Source of the DNA: Stenotrophomonas maltophilia
Lineage (GTDB): Bacteria; Pseudomonadota; Gammaproteobacteria; Xanthomonadales; Xanthomonadaceae
Length of the DNA stretch: 64,000 bases
Direction: 5' to 3'
Assembly: GCA_002387845.1 (NCBI GenBank)
Contig: DGLB01000074.1
Coordinates: forward strand, 1-64,000
Shown: one piece after another, positions 25,408-32,262 of the stretch
Layout: every line of letters starts with the position of its first letter
How positions within the stretch are numbered: the stretch's first letter is position 1
Program-made: the position numbers and the translations under genes
Notes under the pieces: generated by a model
Told to the model about the DNA's origin: nothing
Seen by the model: only the letters and a program-made list of their open reading frames with translations
The model's database searches: none

Positions 25408-28047
25408 ATGACCAGCGTCGAACCCAACGTTTACGACCCGCAGCAGGTTGAATCCGCCGCCCAGAAGTTCTGGGACGCCACCCGCGCCTTCGAGGTGAAC
25501 GAGTCTTCGGACAAGCCGAAGTACTACTGCCTCTCGATGCTGCCGTACCCGTCCGGGGCGCTGCACATGGGCCACGTGCGCAACTACACGATTGGCGACG
25601 TGATCAGCCGCTACAAGCGCATGACCGGTCACAACGTGCTGCAGCCGATGGGCTGGGACGCGTTCGGGCTGCCGGCCGAAAACGCCGCGATCAAGAACAA
25701 GACCGCGCCGGCCAAGTGGACCTACGCCAACATCGAGCACATGCGGGGCCAGTTCAAGGCCATGGGCTACGCGATTGACTGGTCGCGCGAGTTCGCCACC
25801 TGCACGCCGGACTACTACGTGCACGAACAGCGCATGTTCACCCGCCTGATGCGCAAGGGCCTGGCCTACCGCCGCAACGCGGTGGTGAACTGGGACCCGA
25901 TCGACCAGACCGTGCTGGCCAACGAGCAGGTCATCGATGGCCGCGGCTGGCGCTCCGGTGCGCTGGTGGAAAAGCGGGAGATTCCGCAGTGGTTCCTGCG
26001 CATCACCGACTACGCCCAGGAACTGCTGGACGGCCTGGACGACCTGCCGGGCTGGCCGGATTCGGTCAAGACCATGCAGCGCAACTGGATCGGCCGCTCC
26101 GAAGGGCTGGAAATCCAGTTCGACGTGCGCGATGTCGACGGCAGCGCACTGGACCCGCTGCGGGTGTTCACCACCCGTCCGGACACGGTGATGGGCGTGA
26201 CCTTTGTCTCCATTGCCGGCGAACACCCGCTGGCGCTGCATGCGGCCAAGTCGAACCCGGCACTGGCCGCGCTGCTGGCTGAAATGAAGCAGGGCGGCGT
26301 GTCCGAAGCCGAACTGGAAACCCAGGAAAAGCGCGGCATGGACACCGGTCTGCGCGCGGTACACCCGGTCACGGGCGACACCGTGCCGGTGTGGGTGGCC
26401 AACTTCGTGCTGATGGGCTACGGCACCGGCGCGGTCATGGCCGTGCCCGGCCACGACCAGCGCGACAACGAATTCGCCAACAAGTACAACCTGCCGATCC
26501 GCCAGGTCATTGCGCTGAAGGCCCCGCGCAAGGATGAGGGGGAATACGACGGCAGCCGCTGGCAGGACTGGTACGGCGACAAGAGCCGCGAAACCGAACT
26601 GGTCAATTCGGCCGAGTTCGACGGCCTGGACTTCCAGGGCGCATTCGAAGCCCTGGCCGAGCGTTTCGAGCGCAAGGGCCAGGGCCAGCGCCGCGTGAAC
26701 TACCGCCTGCGCGACTGGGGCGTGAGCCGCCAGCGCTACTGGGGTTGCCCGATTCCGGTGATCTACTGCCCGAAGTGCGGTGCACTGCCGGTGCCGGAAG
26801 AGCAGCTGCCGGTGGTGTTGCCGGAAGACGTCAACTTCGTCGGTACCGGTTCGCCGATCAAGGCCGACCCGGAATGGCGCAAGACCACCTGCCCGGACTG
26901 TGGCGGCGCGGCTGAGCGTGAAACCGACACCTTCGACACCTTCATGGAGTCGAGCTGGTACTACGCCCGCTACACCTCGCCGGGTGCCCGCGATGCCGTG
27001 GACAAGCGCGGCAACTACTGGCTGCCGGTCGACCAGTACATCGGCGGCATCGAACACGCGATCCTGCACCTGATGTACTTCCGTTTCTTCCACAAGCTGC
27101 TGCGTGATGCGCGCATGGTGGACAGCAACGAACCGGCTCAGAACCTGCTGTGCCAGGGCATGGTGATCGCCGACACCTATTTCCGCCAGAACGAAGACGG
27201 CTCCAAGGACTGGATCAACCCGGCCGATGTGGACGTGCAGCGCGACGAGCGCGGCCGCATCACGGGTGCCACGTTGATCGCGGACGGCCAGCCGGTGCAG
27301 ATCGGCGGCACCGAGAAGATGTCCAAGTCCAAAAACAACGGCGTGGACCCGCAGGCCATGGTGGGCAAGTACGGTGCCGACACCGTGCGTCTGTTCTCGA
27401 TGTTCGCCGCACCGCCGGAACAGTCGCTGGAATGGAACGAAGCCGGCGTGGACGGCATGGCGCGCTTCCTGCGCCGGTTGTGGGCACAGGTGCACAAGCA
27501 CGCCGCGGACGGCAGCGTGCCGGCGCTGGACGTGGCCGCGCTGAACGCCGAACAGAAGGCGCTGCGCCGCAAGACCCACGAAACCATCGGCAAGGTCAAC
27601 GACGATTTCGGTCGCCGCCACAGCTTCAACACCGCCATTGCCGCGGTGATGGAGCTGATGAACGCGCTGGCCAAGTTCGACGACAGCTCCGAGCAGGGGC
27701 GGGCGGTGCGCCAGGAGGCCCTGCAGGCCACCGTGCTGCTGCTCAACCCGATCACCCCGCATGCCAGCCACGCGCTGTGGCAGGTGCTGGGCAAGGGCGA
27801 GTCGCTGCTGGAAGACCAGCGCTTCCCGCAGGCCGACGAGGCCGCGCTGGTGCGCGATGCGGTCACCCTGGCGGTGCAGGTCAACGGCAAGCTGCGTGGC
27901 ACCATCGAGGTGGCCGCTGACGCCCCGCGTGACCAGATCGAAGCGCTGGGTGTGGCCGAGCCGAACGCGGCGAAGTTCCTGGAAGGCCTGACCGTGCGCA
28001 AGATCATCATCGTGCCGGGCAAGATCGTGAACATCGTGGCGGGTTGA
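25408..28047 (+). CDS. leuS: Leucyl-tRNA synthetase
   Basis: The 879-residue class I synthetase charges tRNA-Leu. The HIGH-type motif HMGH lies at residues 53-56, the KMSKS loop at 637-641, and the CP1 editing domain lies between (~225-420, with GYGTGAVMAVPGHD). A zinc-type Cys pair pattern CPKCGA and CPDCGG is also present. The start MTSVEPNVYD gives the standard length; an in-frame ATG 60 nt upstream adds a Cys-rich leader. It heads a conserved run leuS-lptE-holA-nadD. Confidence 0.98.
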   Translation: MTSVEPNVYDPQQVESAAQKFWDATRAFEVNESSDKPKYYCLSMLPYPSGALHMGHVRNYTIGDVISRYKRMTGHNVLQPMGWDAFGLPAENAAIKNKTAPAKWTYANIEHMRGQFKAMGYAIDWSREFATCTPDYYVHEQRMFTRLMRKGLAYRRNAVVNWDPIDQTVLANEQVIDGRGWRSGALVEKREIPQWFLRITDYAQELLDGLDDLPGWPDSVKTMQRNWIGRSEGLEIQFDVRDVDGSALDPLRVFTTRPDTVMGVTFVSIAGEHPLALHAAKSNPALAALLAEMKQGGVSEAELETQEKRGMDTGLRAVHPVTGDTVPVWVANFVLMGYGTGAVMAVPGHDQRDNEFANKYNLPIRQVIALKAPRKDEGEYDGSRWQDWYGDKSRETELVNSAEFDGLDFQGAFEALAERFERKGQGQRRVNYRLRDWGVSRQRYWGCPIPVIYCPKCGALPVPEEQLPVVLPEDVNFVGTGSPIKADPEWRKTTCPDCGGAAERETDTFDTFMESSWYYARYTSPGARDAVDKRGNYWLPVDQYIGGIEHAILHLMYFRFFHKLLRDARMVDSNEPAQNLLCQGMVIADTYFRQNEDGSKDWINPADVDVQRDERGRITGATLIADGQPVQIGGTEKMSKSKNNGVDPQAMVGKYGADTVRLFSMFAAPPEQSLEWNEAGVDGMARFLRRLWAQVHKHAADGSVPALDVAALNAEQKALRRKTHETIGKVNDDFGRRHSFNTAIAAVMELMNALAKFDDSSEQGRAVRQEALQATVLLLNPITPHASHALWQVLGKGESLLEDQRFPQADEAALVRDAVTLAVQVNGKLRGTIEVAADAPRDQIEALGVAEPNAAKFLEGLTVRKIIIVPGKIVNIVAG

Positions 28048-28062
28048 CCGCACCGCCATGAC

Positions 28063-28127
28063 GTAGAGCCGGGCTTGCCCGGCTGCATCTGGCGCGGTGC
28101 CGGCAAGCGGGGCAAGCCCCGCTCTAC
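28063..28127. repeat. Pair of inverted SMAG-type REP elements
   Basis: A GTAG-headed stem at 28063 faces a reversed copy ending CTAC at 28127, just after the leuS stop. The second stem uses GGGGC rather than CGGGC, a compensated change on both arms, which suggests the fold is maintained. Confidence 0.88.
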
Positions 28128-28204
28128 GTGCCACGTTCACGTGCGCTCGGGCATGGTGTACGGCATCCCTTGCCGGTATCGCCCGGCTCAATCAGACTGT
28201 ATCC

Positions 28205-28789
28205 ATGACTCGACTCCTGCTTGCCGTTCTGCTCACCCTGACCCTGGCCGGGTGCGGCTTCCATCTGCGCAACAAGCTGATGCTGCCGGCCGACACCGCC
28301 GCGGTGCGGGTGGTCTCCACCGCGCCCTACAGTGAACTGGCCAAGCTGCTGCGCCGGGGCCTGCAGGCGTCGGGCGCGGAGCTGGCGGACGAGAACAGCA
28401 AGGGGCCGGCAGCACAGTTGCAGGTGCTGTCCGAGCGCTGGGGCGACCTGCCCATTGCCATTGATGCCCAGGGTCGTGCCCAGGAATACAGCCTGCGCTA
28501 TGCCGTGATCTTCGTGTTCCGTCGCGAGGATGGCAGCGACCTGGTGCCGCAGCAGGTGATCGAACTGTCGCGCGACTACGTGTCGCCGCCGACCGACGCC
28601 ACCGGTACCACCACCGAACGCGAGATCCTGGCCGACGAACTGCGCCGCGAGATGTCCGCTTCCATCATGCGCCGCATCGACAGCGTGGTGCGCAAGGAAC
28701 TGGAGCGCGGTCGCGCGCCCAGCCCGGCCGCACCGGCTGCGGTGCCGGCGGCACCGGCCAGCCCGGTCATTCCCCCGCAGGGCTCCTGA
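28205..28789 (+). CDS. lptE: LPS-assembly lipoprotein LptE
   Basis: The 194-residue outer-membrane lipoprotein has the lipobox LAGC (Cys17) followed by GFHLRNKLMLP, the typical LptE start. It forms the plug of the LptD translocon that places LPS on the cell surface. A Pro/Ala-rich tail of about 25 residues ends the protein. It is followed by holA as in most gammaproteobacteria. Confidence 0.96.
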   Translation: MTRLLLAVLLTLTLAGCGFHLRNKLMLPADTAAVRVVSTAPYSELAKLLRRGLQASGAELADENSKGPAAQLQVLSERWGDLPIAIDAQGRAQEYSLRYAVIFVFRREDGSDLVPQQVIELSRDYVSPPTDATGTTTEREILADELRREMSASIMRRIDSVVRKELERGRAPSPAAPAAVPAAPASPVIPPQGS

Positions 28790-28811
28790 GCCGTCCTCGG
28801 CTCCGCTCCGC

Positions 28812-29849
28812 ATGGAACTGCGCCCGGAACAACTTGCCAGCCAACCGGCCAGCCAGCCGCTGGCACCGGTGTATCTGATTGCCGGCCCGGAAACCCTGCG
28901 CGTGCTCGAAGCGGCCGATGCGATCCGCGCCCGGGCGCGCGCCGACGGGGTCAACGAACGCGAAGTGTTCGACGCCGACGGCCGTGATTTCGACTGGAAC
29001 CAGCTCGACGGCACCTTCAATGCGCCCAGCCTGTTCAGTGCGCGCCGGCTGGTGGAAGTGCGCCTGCCCAGCGGCAAGCCAGGCAAGGAAGGCAGCGAGG
29101 TGATCAGCCAGTTCTGCGCGAACCCCGCGCCGGACGTGATTCTGCTGATCACCTGCAACGAATGGAGCAAAGCGCACCAGACCAAGTGGACCGAAGCCGT
29201 CAGCCGCGTCGGTGTGCTGTCGGTGGCCTGGGCGATCAAACCGCATGAGCTGCCCGAATGGATCGAGCGACGCCTGCGCCAGAAAGGGCTGCGTGCCGAT
29301 CCGGCGGCGGTGCAGCGGCTGGCCGAACGGGTGGAGGGCAACCTGCTGGCCGCAGCGCAGGAGATCGACAAGCTGGCGCTGCTGGCGGAAGGGCAGAGCC
29401 TGGACGTGCACACCATGGAATCGCTGGTCGCCGACGCGGCCCGCTACGACGTGTTCCGTCTGCTTGAAGCCACGTTCTCGGGCCAGCCGGCGGCCGTGCT
29501 GCGCATGCTGGCCGGCCTGCGCGGCGAGGGCGAGGCGGTGGCCGCGCTGATGCCCATGGTGATCCGCGAGCTGCTGTCCACCGCGGGTCTGGCACGGGTG
29601 CAGGCGCGCGGGGGCAACCTGGCCGCCGAAATGAAGAGCCGGGGTATCTGGGAAGCGCGCCAGGCTCCGTTCAAGCGCGCATTGCAGCGGCATCCTGAAC
29701 CCAAACGCTGGGAGCGCTTCGTGGCCGAAGCCGGGTTGGTCGACCGCATGGCCAAGGGTCGTGCCGACGGCGATGCCTGGCTGGGACTGGAACGGCTGCT
29801 GGTAGCGGTGGCCGAGGCCCGTGCGGTGCGTCTGCTGGCCCGCGCCTGA
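28812..29849 (+). CDS. holA: DNA polymerase III delta subunit
   Basis: The 345-residue clamp-loader subunit opens the beta clamp. The N-terminal domain PVYLIAGPETLRVLEAADAI and the segment LLLITCNEWSKAHQTKWTEA fit HolA. It overlaps nadD by one base (TGATG). Confidence 0.96.
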   Translation: MELRPEQLASQPASQPLAPVYLIAGPETLRVLEAADAIRARARADGVNEREVFDADGRDFDWNQLDGTFNAPSLFSARRLVEVRLPSGKPGKEGSEVISQFCANPAPDVILLITCNEWSKAHQTKWTEAVSRVGVLSVAWAIKPHELPEWIERRLRQKGLRADPAAVQRLAERVEGNLLAAAQEIDKLALLAEGQSLDVHTMESLVADAARYDVFRLLEATFSGQPAAVLRMLAGLRGEGEAVAALMPMVIRELLSTAGLARVQARGGNLAAEMKSRGIWEARQAPFKRALQRHPEPKRWERFVAEAGLVDRMAKGRADGDAWLGLERLLVAVAEARAVRLLARA

Positions 29850-30514
29850 TGCCCCTGCGCATCCTCTATGGCGGTACCTTCGACCCGGTGCACCTGGGCC
29901 ATCTGGCTATTGCGCGTGCCGCGCGTGACCAGCTGCAGGTGGCGGTGCGGCTGCTGCCGGCGGCCGATCCGCCGCACCGTACCCCGCCGGGGGCCAATGC
30001 TGAACAGCGTGCGCGGATGCTCGAGCTGGCCATTGGCGACGAGCCGGGACTGCTGCTTGACCGGCGCGAGATCGACCGCGCGCAGCAGCATCCGGGCGTG
30101 CCGTCCTACACGGTCGACACCCTGCGGGCGCTGCGTGAGGAACTGGGGCCGCGCCAGCCGCTGGCATGGCTGGTCGGTGCCGACAGCCTGCGCAGCCTGA
30201 ACCAGTGGCATGAATGGGAGGCACTGTTCGGGCTTTGCCATTTCATCGTGGCCGACCGCATGGGCAGCCCGCTTCAGAGCGGGCTGGCTCCGGCGCTGGC
30301 GGTGGCCCTGCACGGGCGTTTCGTCAGCGACGAGCGCGGGCTGTTTGCCGCACCCGCCGGCCGCATCCTGCGTCTGCGCGCACCGCTGCGGGGGGAGTCG
30401 GCCACGGCTGTGCGTGATCAGATCGCCCAGGGCGGCGCGTGGCGCACCCTGCTGCCTGAACCGGTTGCCGCCTACATCGCCGACCACCGGCTGTACGGTG
30501 CCGGTGCGGCGTGA
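29849..30514 (+). CDS. nadD: Nicotinate-nucleotide adenylyltransferase
   Basis: The 221-residue NAD-biosynthesis enzyme converts nicotinate mononucleotide to deamido-NAD. The nucleotidyltransferase motif GGTFDPVHLGH (8-18) and the C-terminal SATAVRDQIAQG (an ISSTxIR equivalent) are both present. Start overlaps the holA stop. Confidence 0.97.
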   Translation: MPLRILYGGTFDPVHLGHLAIARAARDQLQVAVRLLPAADPPHRTPPGANAEQRARMLELAIGDEPGLLLDRREIDRAQQHPGVPSYTVDTLRALREELGPRQPLAWLVGADSLRSLNQWHEWEALFGLCHFIVADRMGSPLQSGLAPALAVALHGRFVSDERGLFAAPAGRILRLRAPLRGESATAVRDQIAQGGAWRTLLPEPVAAYIADHRLYGAGAA

Positions 30515-30537
30515 ATACGTTCAGGCCCAAGGCCCCG

Positions 30538-30543
30538 TATAAT
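30538..30543 (+). promoter_or_regulatory. Candidate -10 box upstream of rsfS
   Basis: A perfect TATAAT lies 28 nt before the rsfS TTG start. The -35 position (ATACGT at 17-bp spacing) is poor, so the promoter would be weak or helped by an activator. Confidence 0.45.
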
Positions 30544-30571
30544 CGCGCCAACACTTTTTGAGTTTCCTGCT

Positions 30572-31015
30572 TTGAGCGACCAGACCCAGCCTCAGACCAT
30601 CAAGGTCGAACTGCCCCATCCCGCGCCGTCCACCCAGCAGCTGCTGGAATGCGTACGCGCGGCGACCGAAGAGCTGAAGGCCAAGGATGTCGTTGAAATC
30701 AACGTCATCGGCAAGTCCAGCGTCGCCGATTACATGGTGATCGCCTCGGGCACTTCCAGCCGTCACGTCAAGTCGATTGCCGATGAAGTGGTCAAGTTCG
30801 CCAAGCAGGCCGGCAACATGCCGCTGGGCGTGGAAGGTGAGCGCGAGGCAGAGTGGGTGCTGGTCGACCTGGGCGATGTCATTGTCCACGTGATGCTGCC
30901 GCGCGTGCGCGAGTTCTATGCACTGGAACGTCTGTGGACGGTGGGTGACCAGCCGCCGAGCCTGCTCGATGAAGACGGCCAGGACGACGACGAAGACGGT
31001 TACGCCGCACGTTGA
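30572..31015 (+). CDS. rsfS: Ribosomal silencing factor RsfS
   Basis: The 147-residue protein binds L14 and blocks subunit joining during starvation. The DUF143 core KDVVEINVIGKSSVADYMVI is followed by an ASGTSSRHVKSIADEV stretch and the WVLVDLGDVIVHVM motif. Translation starts at TTG (30572). An acidic tail (DEDGQDDDEDG) ends the protein, and the stop overlaps the TTG of rlmH. Confidence 0.95.
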   Translation: MSDQTQPQTIKVELPHPAPSTQQLLECVRAATEELKAKDVVEINVIGKSSVADYMVIASGTSSRHVKSIADEVVKFAKQAGNMPLGVEGEREAEWVLVDLGDVIVHVMLPRVREFYALERLWTVGDQPPSLLDEDGQDDDEDGYAAR

Positions 31016-31482
31016 AAGCCAAACTGATCGCCACCGGTGAACGCGCTCCGTCCTGGGTGGCGCAGGGCTTTGCCGAGTACCAGAAGCGGCTCTCGCACTG
31101 GCTGCCATTTGAACTGGTGGAGATCGAACCGGGGCTGCGCGGCAAAGGCCGCGACCCGCGTCGCGCCACCGAGGATGAAGGCAAGCGGGTGATCGCCGCG
31201 CTGCCCAAGAATGCCTATGTGGTTGCACTGGATGTTCCGGGCCGCCAGCTCAGTTCCGAGCAGCTGGCGCAGCGCCTGGAGCACTGGCGCAGCCAAGGCC
31301 GCGACCTGGCGTTCCTGATCGGCGGGCCGGAAGGGCATTCGCCCGAGGTATCGGCGCTGGCCGATGAGAAATGGTCTATCGGTCCGCTGACCCTGCCGCA
31401 CATGCTGGTGCGATTGGTCGTCGCCGAGCAGCTGTACCGCGCCGCGGCGATGCTGGCCAATCATCCGTATCACCGCGCCTGA
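31012..31482 (+). CDS. rlmH: 23S rRNA pseudouridine1915 N3-methyltransferase RlmH
   Basis: The 156-residue SPOUT-fold methyltransferase has the SAM-binding knot FLIGGPEGHSPEV and the C-terminal MLVRLVVAEQLYRA motif. TTG start overlaps rsfS, as usual for this gene pair. A hairpin (TCACAGG/CCTGTGA, 31496-31517) follows the stop, then the tRNA. Confidence 0.97.
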   Translation: MKAKLIATGERAPSWVAQGFAEYQKRLSHWLPFELVEIEPGLRGKGRDPRRATEDEGKRVIAALPKNAYVVALDVPGRQLSSEQLAQRLEHWRSQGRDLAFLIGGPEGHSPEVSALADEKWSIGPLTLPHMLVRLVVAEQLYRAAAMLANHPYHRA

Positions 31483-31527
31483 CAGAGCGGGCGCGTCACA
31501 GGGGTTTCATCCTGTGAAAAACCCGGT

Positions 31528-31533
31528 TACAAT
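31528..31533 (+). promoter_or_regulatory. Candidate -10 box of the tRNA-Asn gene
   Basis: TACAAT ends ten nucleotides before the mature tRNA, placing the transcription start at about its first base. The upstream -35 (TTTCAT, 17-bp spacing) is weak. Confidence 0.45.
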
Positions 31534-31542
31534 GCGCACCCC

Positions 31543-31619
31543 GCCCGAATAGCTCAGCCGGTTAGAGCACTTGACTGTTAATCAGGGGGTCGTTGGTTCG
31601 AGTCCAACTTCGGGCGCCA
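31543..31619 (+). tRNA. tRNA-Asn (anticodon GTT)
   Basis: A 77-nt cloverleaf: acceptor arms GCCCGAA and TTCGGGC, D-arm TAGCTCAGCCGGTTAGAGCA, anticodon GTT at 31577-31579, T-loop GGTTCGAGTCC. The CCA end is encoded. A terminator follows nine bases later. Confidence 0.98.
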
Positions 31620-31627
31620 AGTTTCAG

Positions 31628-31656
31628 AGCCTCGCAGCGATGCGAGGCTTTTTTTT
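31628..31656 (+). terminator. Rho-independent terminator after tRNA-Asn
   Basis: A 9-bp stem AGCCTCGCA/TGCGAGGCT with loop GCGA is followed by a run of eight Ts. Confidence 0.95.
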
Positions 31657-31683
31657 GTCTACGCGATTCGTACTTGTTGCGTG

Positions 31684-31710
31684 TTGACTGGGCGGTAGGG
31701 CGGCTATTTT
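31684..31710 (+). promoter_or_regulatory. Candidate promoter of the small hypothetical gene
   Basis: TTGACT (31684-31689) and TATTTT (31705-31710) stand 15 bp apart, shorter than the ideal 17. They lie 31 nt before the candidate start at 31741. Confidence 0.3.
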
Positions 31711-31740
31711 CTTGTCCTCCGAAGAAACCTGGATGACCTC

Positions 31741-32118
31741 ATGGTTACTGTCACCTCACCGCCGCCTTTCCTCTCCCCTTGTTCCCTTCCTGCTGACAAT
31801 GGTTCGCGGCCGGAAGCTCCTGCGCGGAACCTTGGGCCTGATGATCTGGGCAATGGCCCTGGTCCGGCCACGGAACAATTGCAGGCTGCAAAGGACCAGC
31901 TTCAGTTGGCGCGTGAAAAGTTCGCGCAGGCGACTGCCGCGTTGAAAGCATGGAACATGGAACCGGCGCCTATCGACCCTTCGGGCATCCACTGTCAATC
32001 GGAGAGGGGGGTGCGGTTGACCGATGAAACGCTACGAACGATGAACGATCTACGGATCGCTGAGTCCCTTGTAATGGTGCACAACGACCTGGGTCGGACG
32101 TTCATCTCAGGACTTTGA
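31741..32118 (+). CDS. Small hypothetical protein downstream of tRNA-Asn
   Basis: This 125-residue open frame has an N-terminus rich in Ser, Pro and Thr (TSPPPFLSPCSLPADNG) and a predicted amphipathic helix (ATEQLQAAKDQLQLAREKFA). No family is recognised. Base composition is lower in GC than flanking genes, and no clear ribosome-binding site precedes the ATG. Its place just after a tRNA gene fits an acquired fragment. The start is uncertain. Confidence 0.45.
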   Translation: MVTVTSPPPFLSPCSLPADNGSRPEAPARNLGPDDLGNGPGPATEQLQAAKDQLQLAREKFAQATAALKAWNMEPAPIDPSGIHCQSERGVRLTDETLRTMNDLRIAESLVMVHNDLGRTFISGL

Positions 32119-32134
32119 CACCAAGACAAGATAG

Positions 32135-32153
32135 AGCGGACTGTTAGTCCGCT
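32135..32153 (+). terminator. Hairpin after the small hypothetical gene
   Basis: AGCGGACT and AGTCCGCT form a perfect 8-bp stem with loop GTT, 17 nt after the stop. There is no T-tract, so termination would be weak. Confidence 0.4.
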
Positions 32154-32212
32154 GCCGCTGGCTTCGTTCGGATTGGCTCCGCGCGTCGGAGTGCCGCCTC
32201 AGCCGCGTACAG

Positions 32213-32242
32213 CAGAAGGCCCGGGCAAGCCCGGGCCTTCTG
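32213..32242 (-). terminator. Hairpin terminator of the TonB-dependent receptor gene
   Basis: A 13-bp perfect stem begins CAGAAGGCCCGGG and lies 21 nt beyond the receptor stop on the minus strand. It is GC-rich with few Ts after it. Confidence 0.6.
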
Positions 32243-32262
32243 CGTCACTTACACCTGTTGCA

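Noticed and set aside
25306..28191. Minus-strand open frame of 961 codons opposite leuS
   Set aside because: Shadow of leuS caused by high third-position GC; composition is not protein-like.
32213..32242. Hairpin considered as a REP element
   Set aside because: It lacks the GTAG head, sits directly behind the receptor gene and is better read as its terminator.
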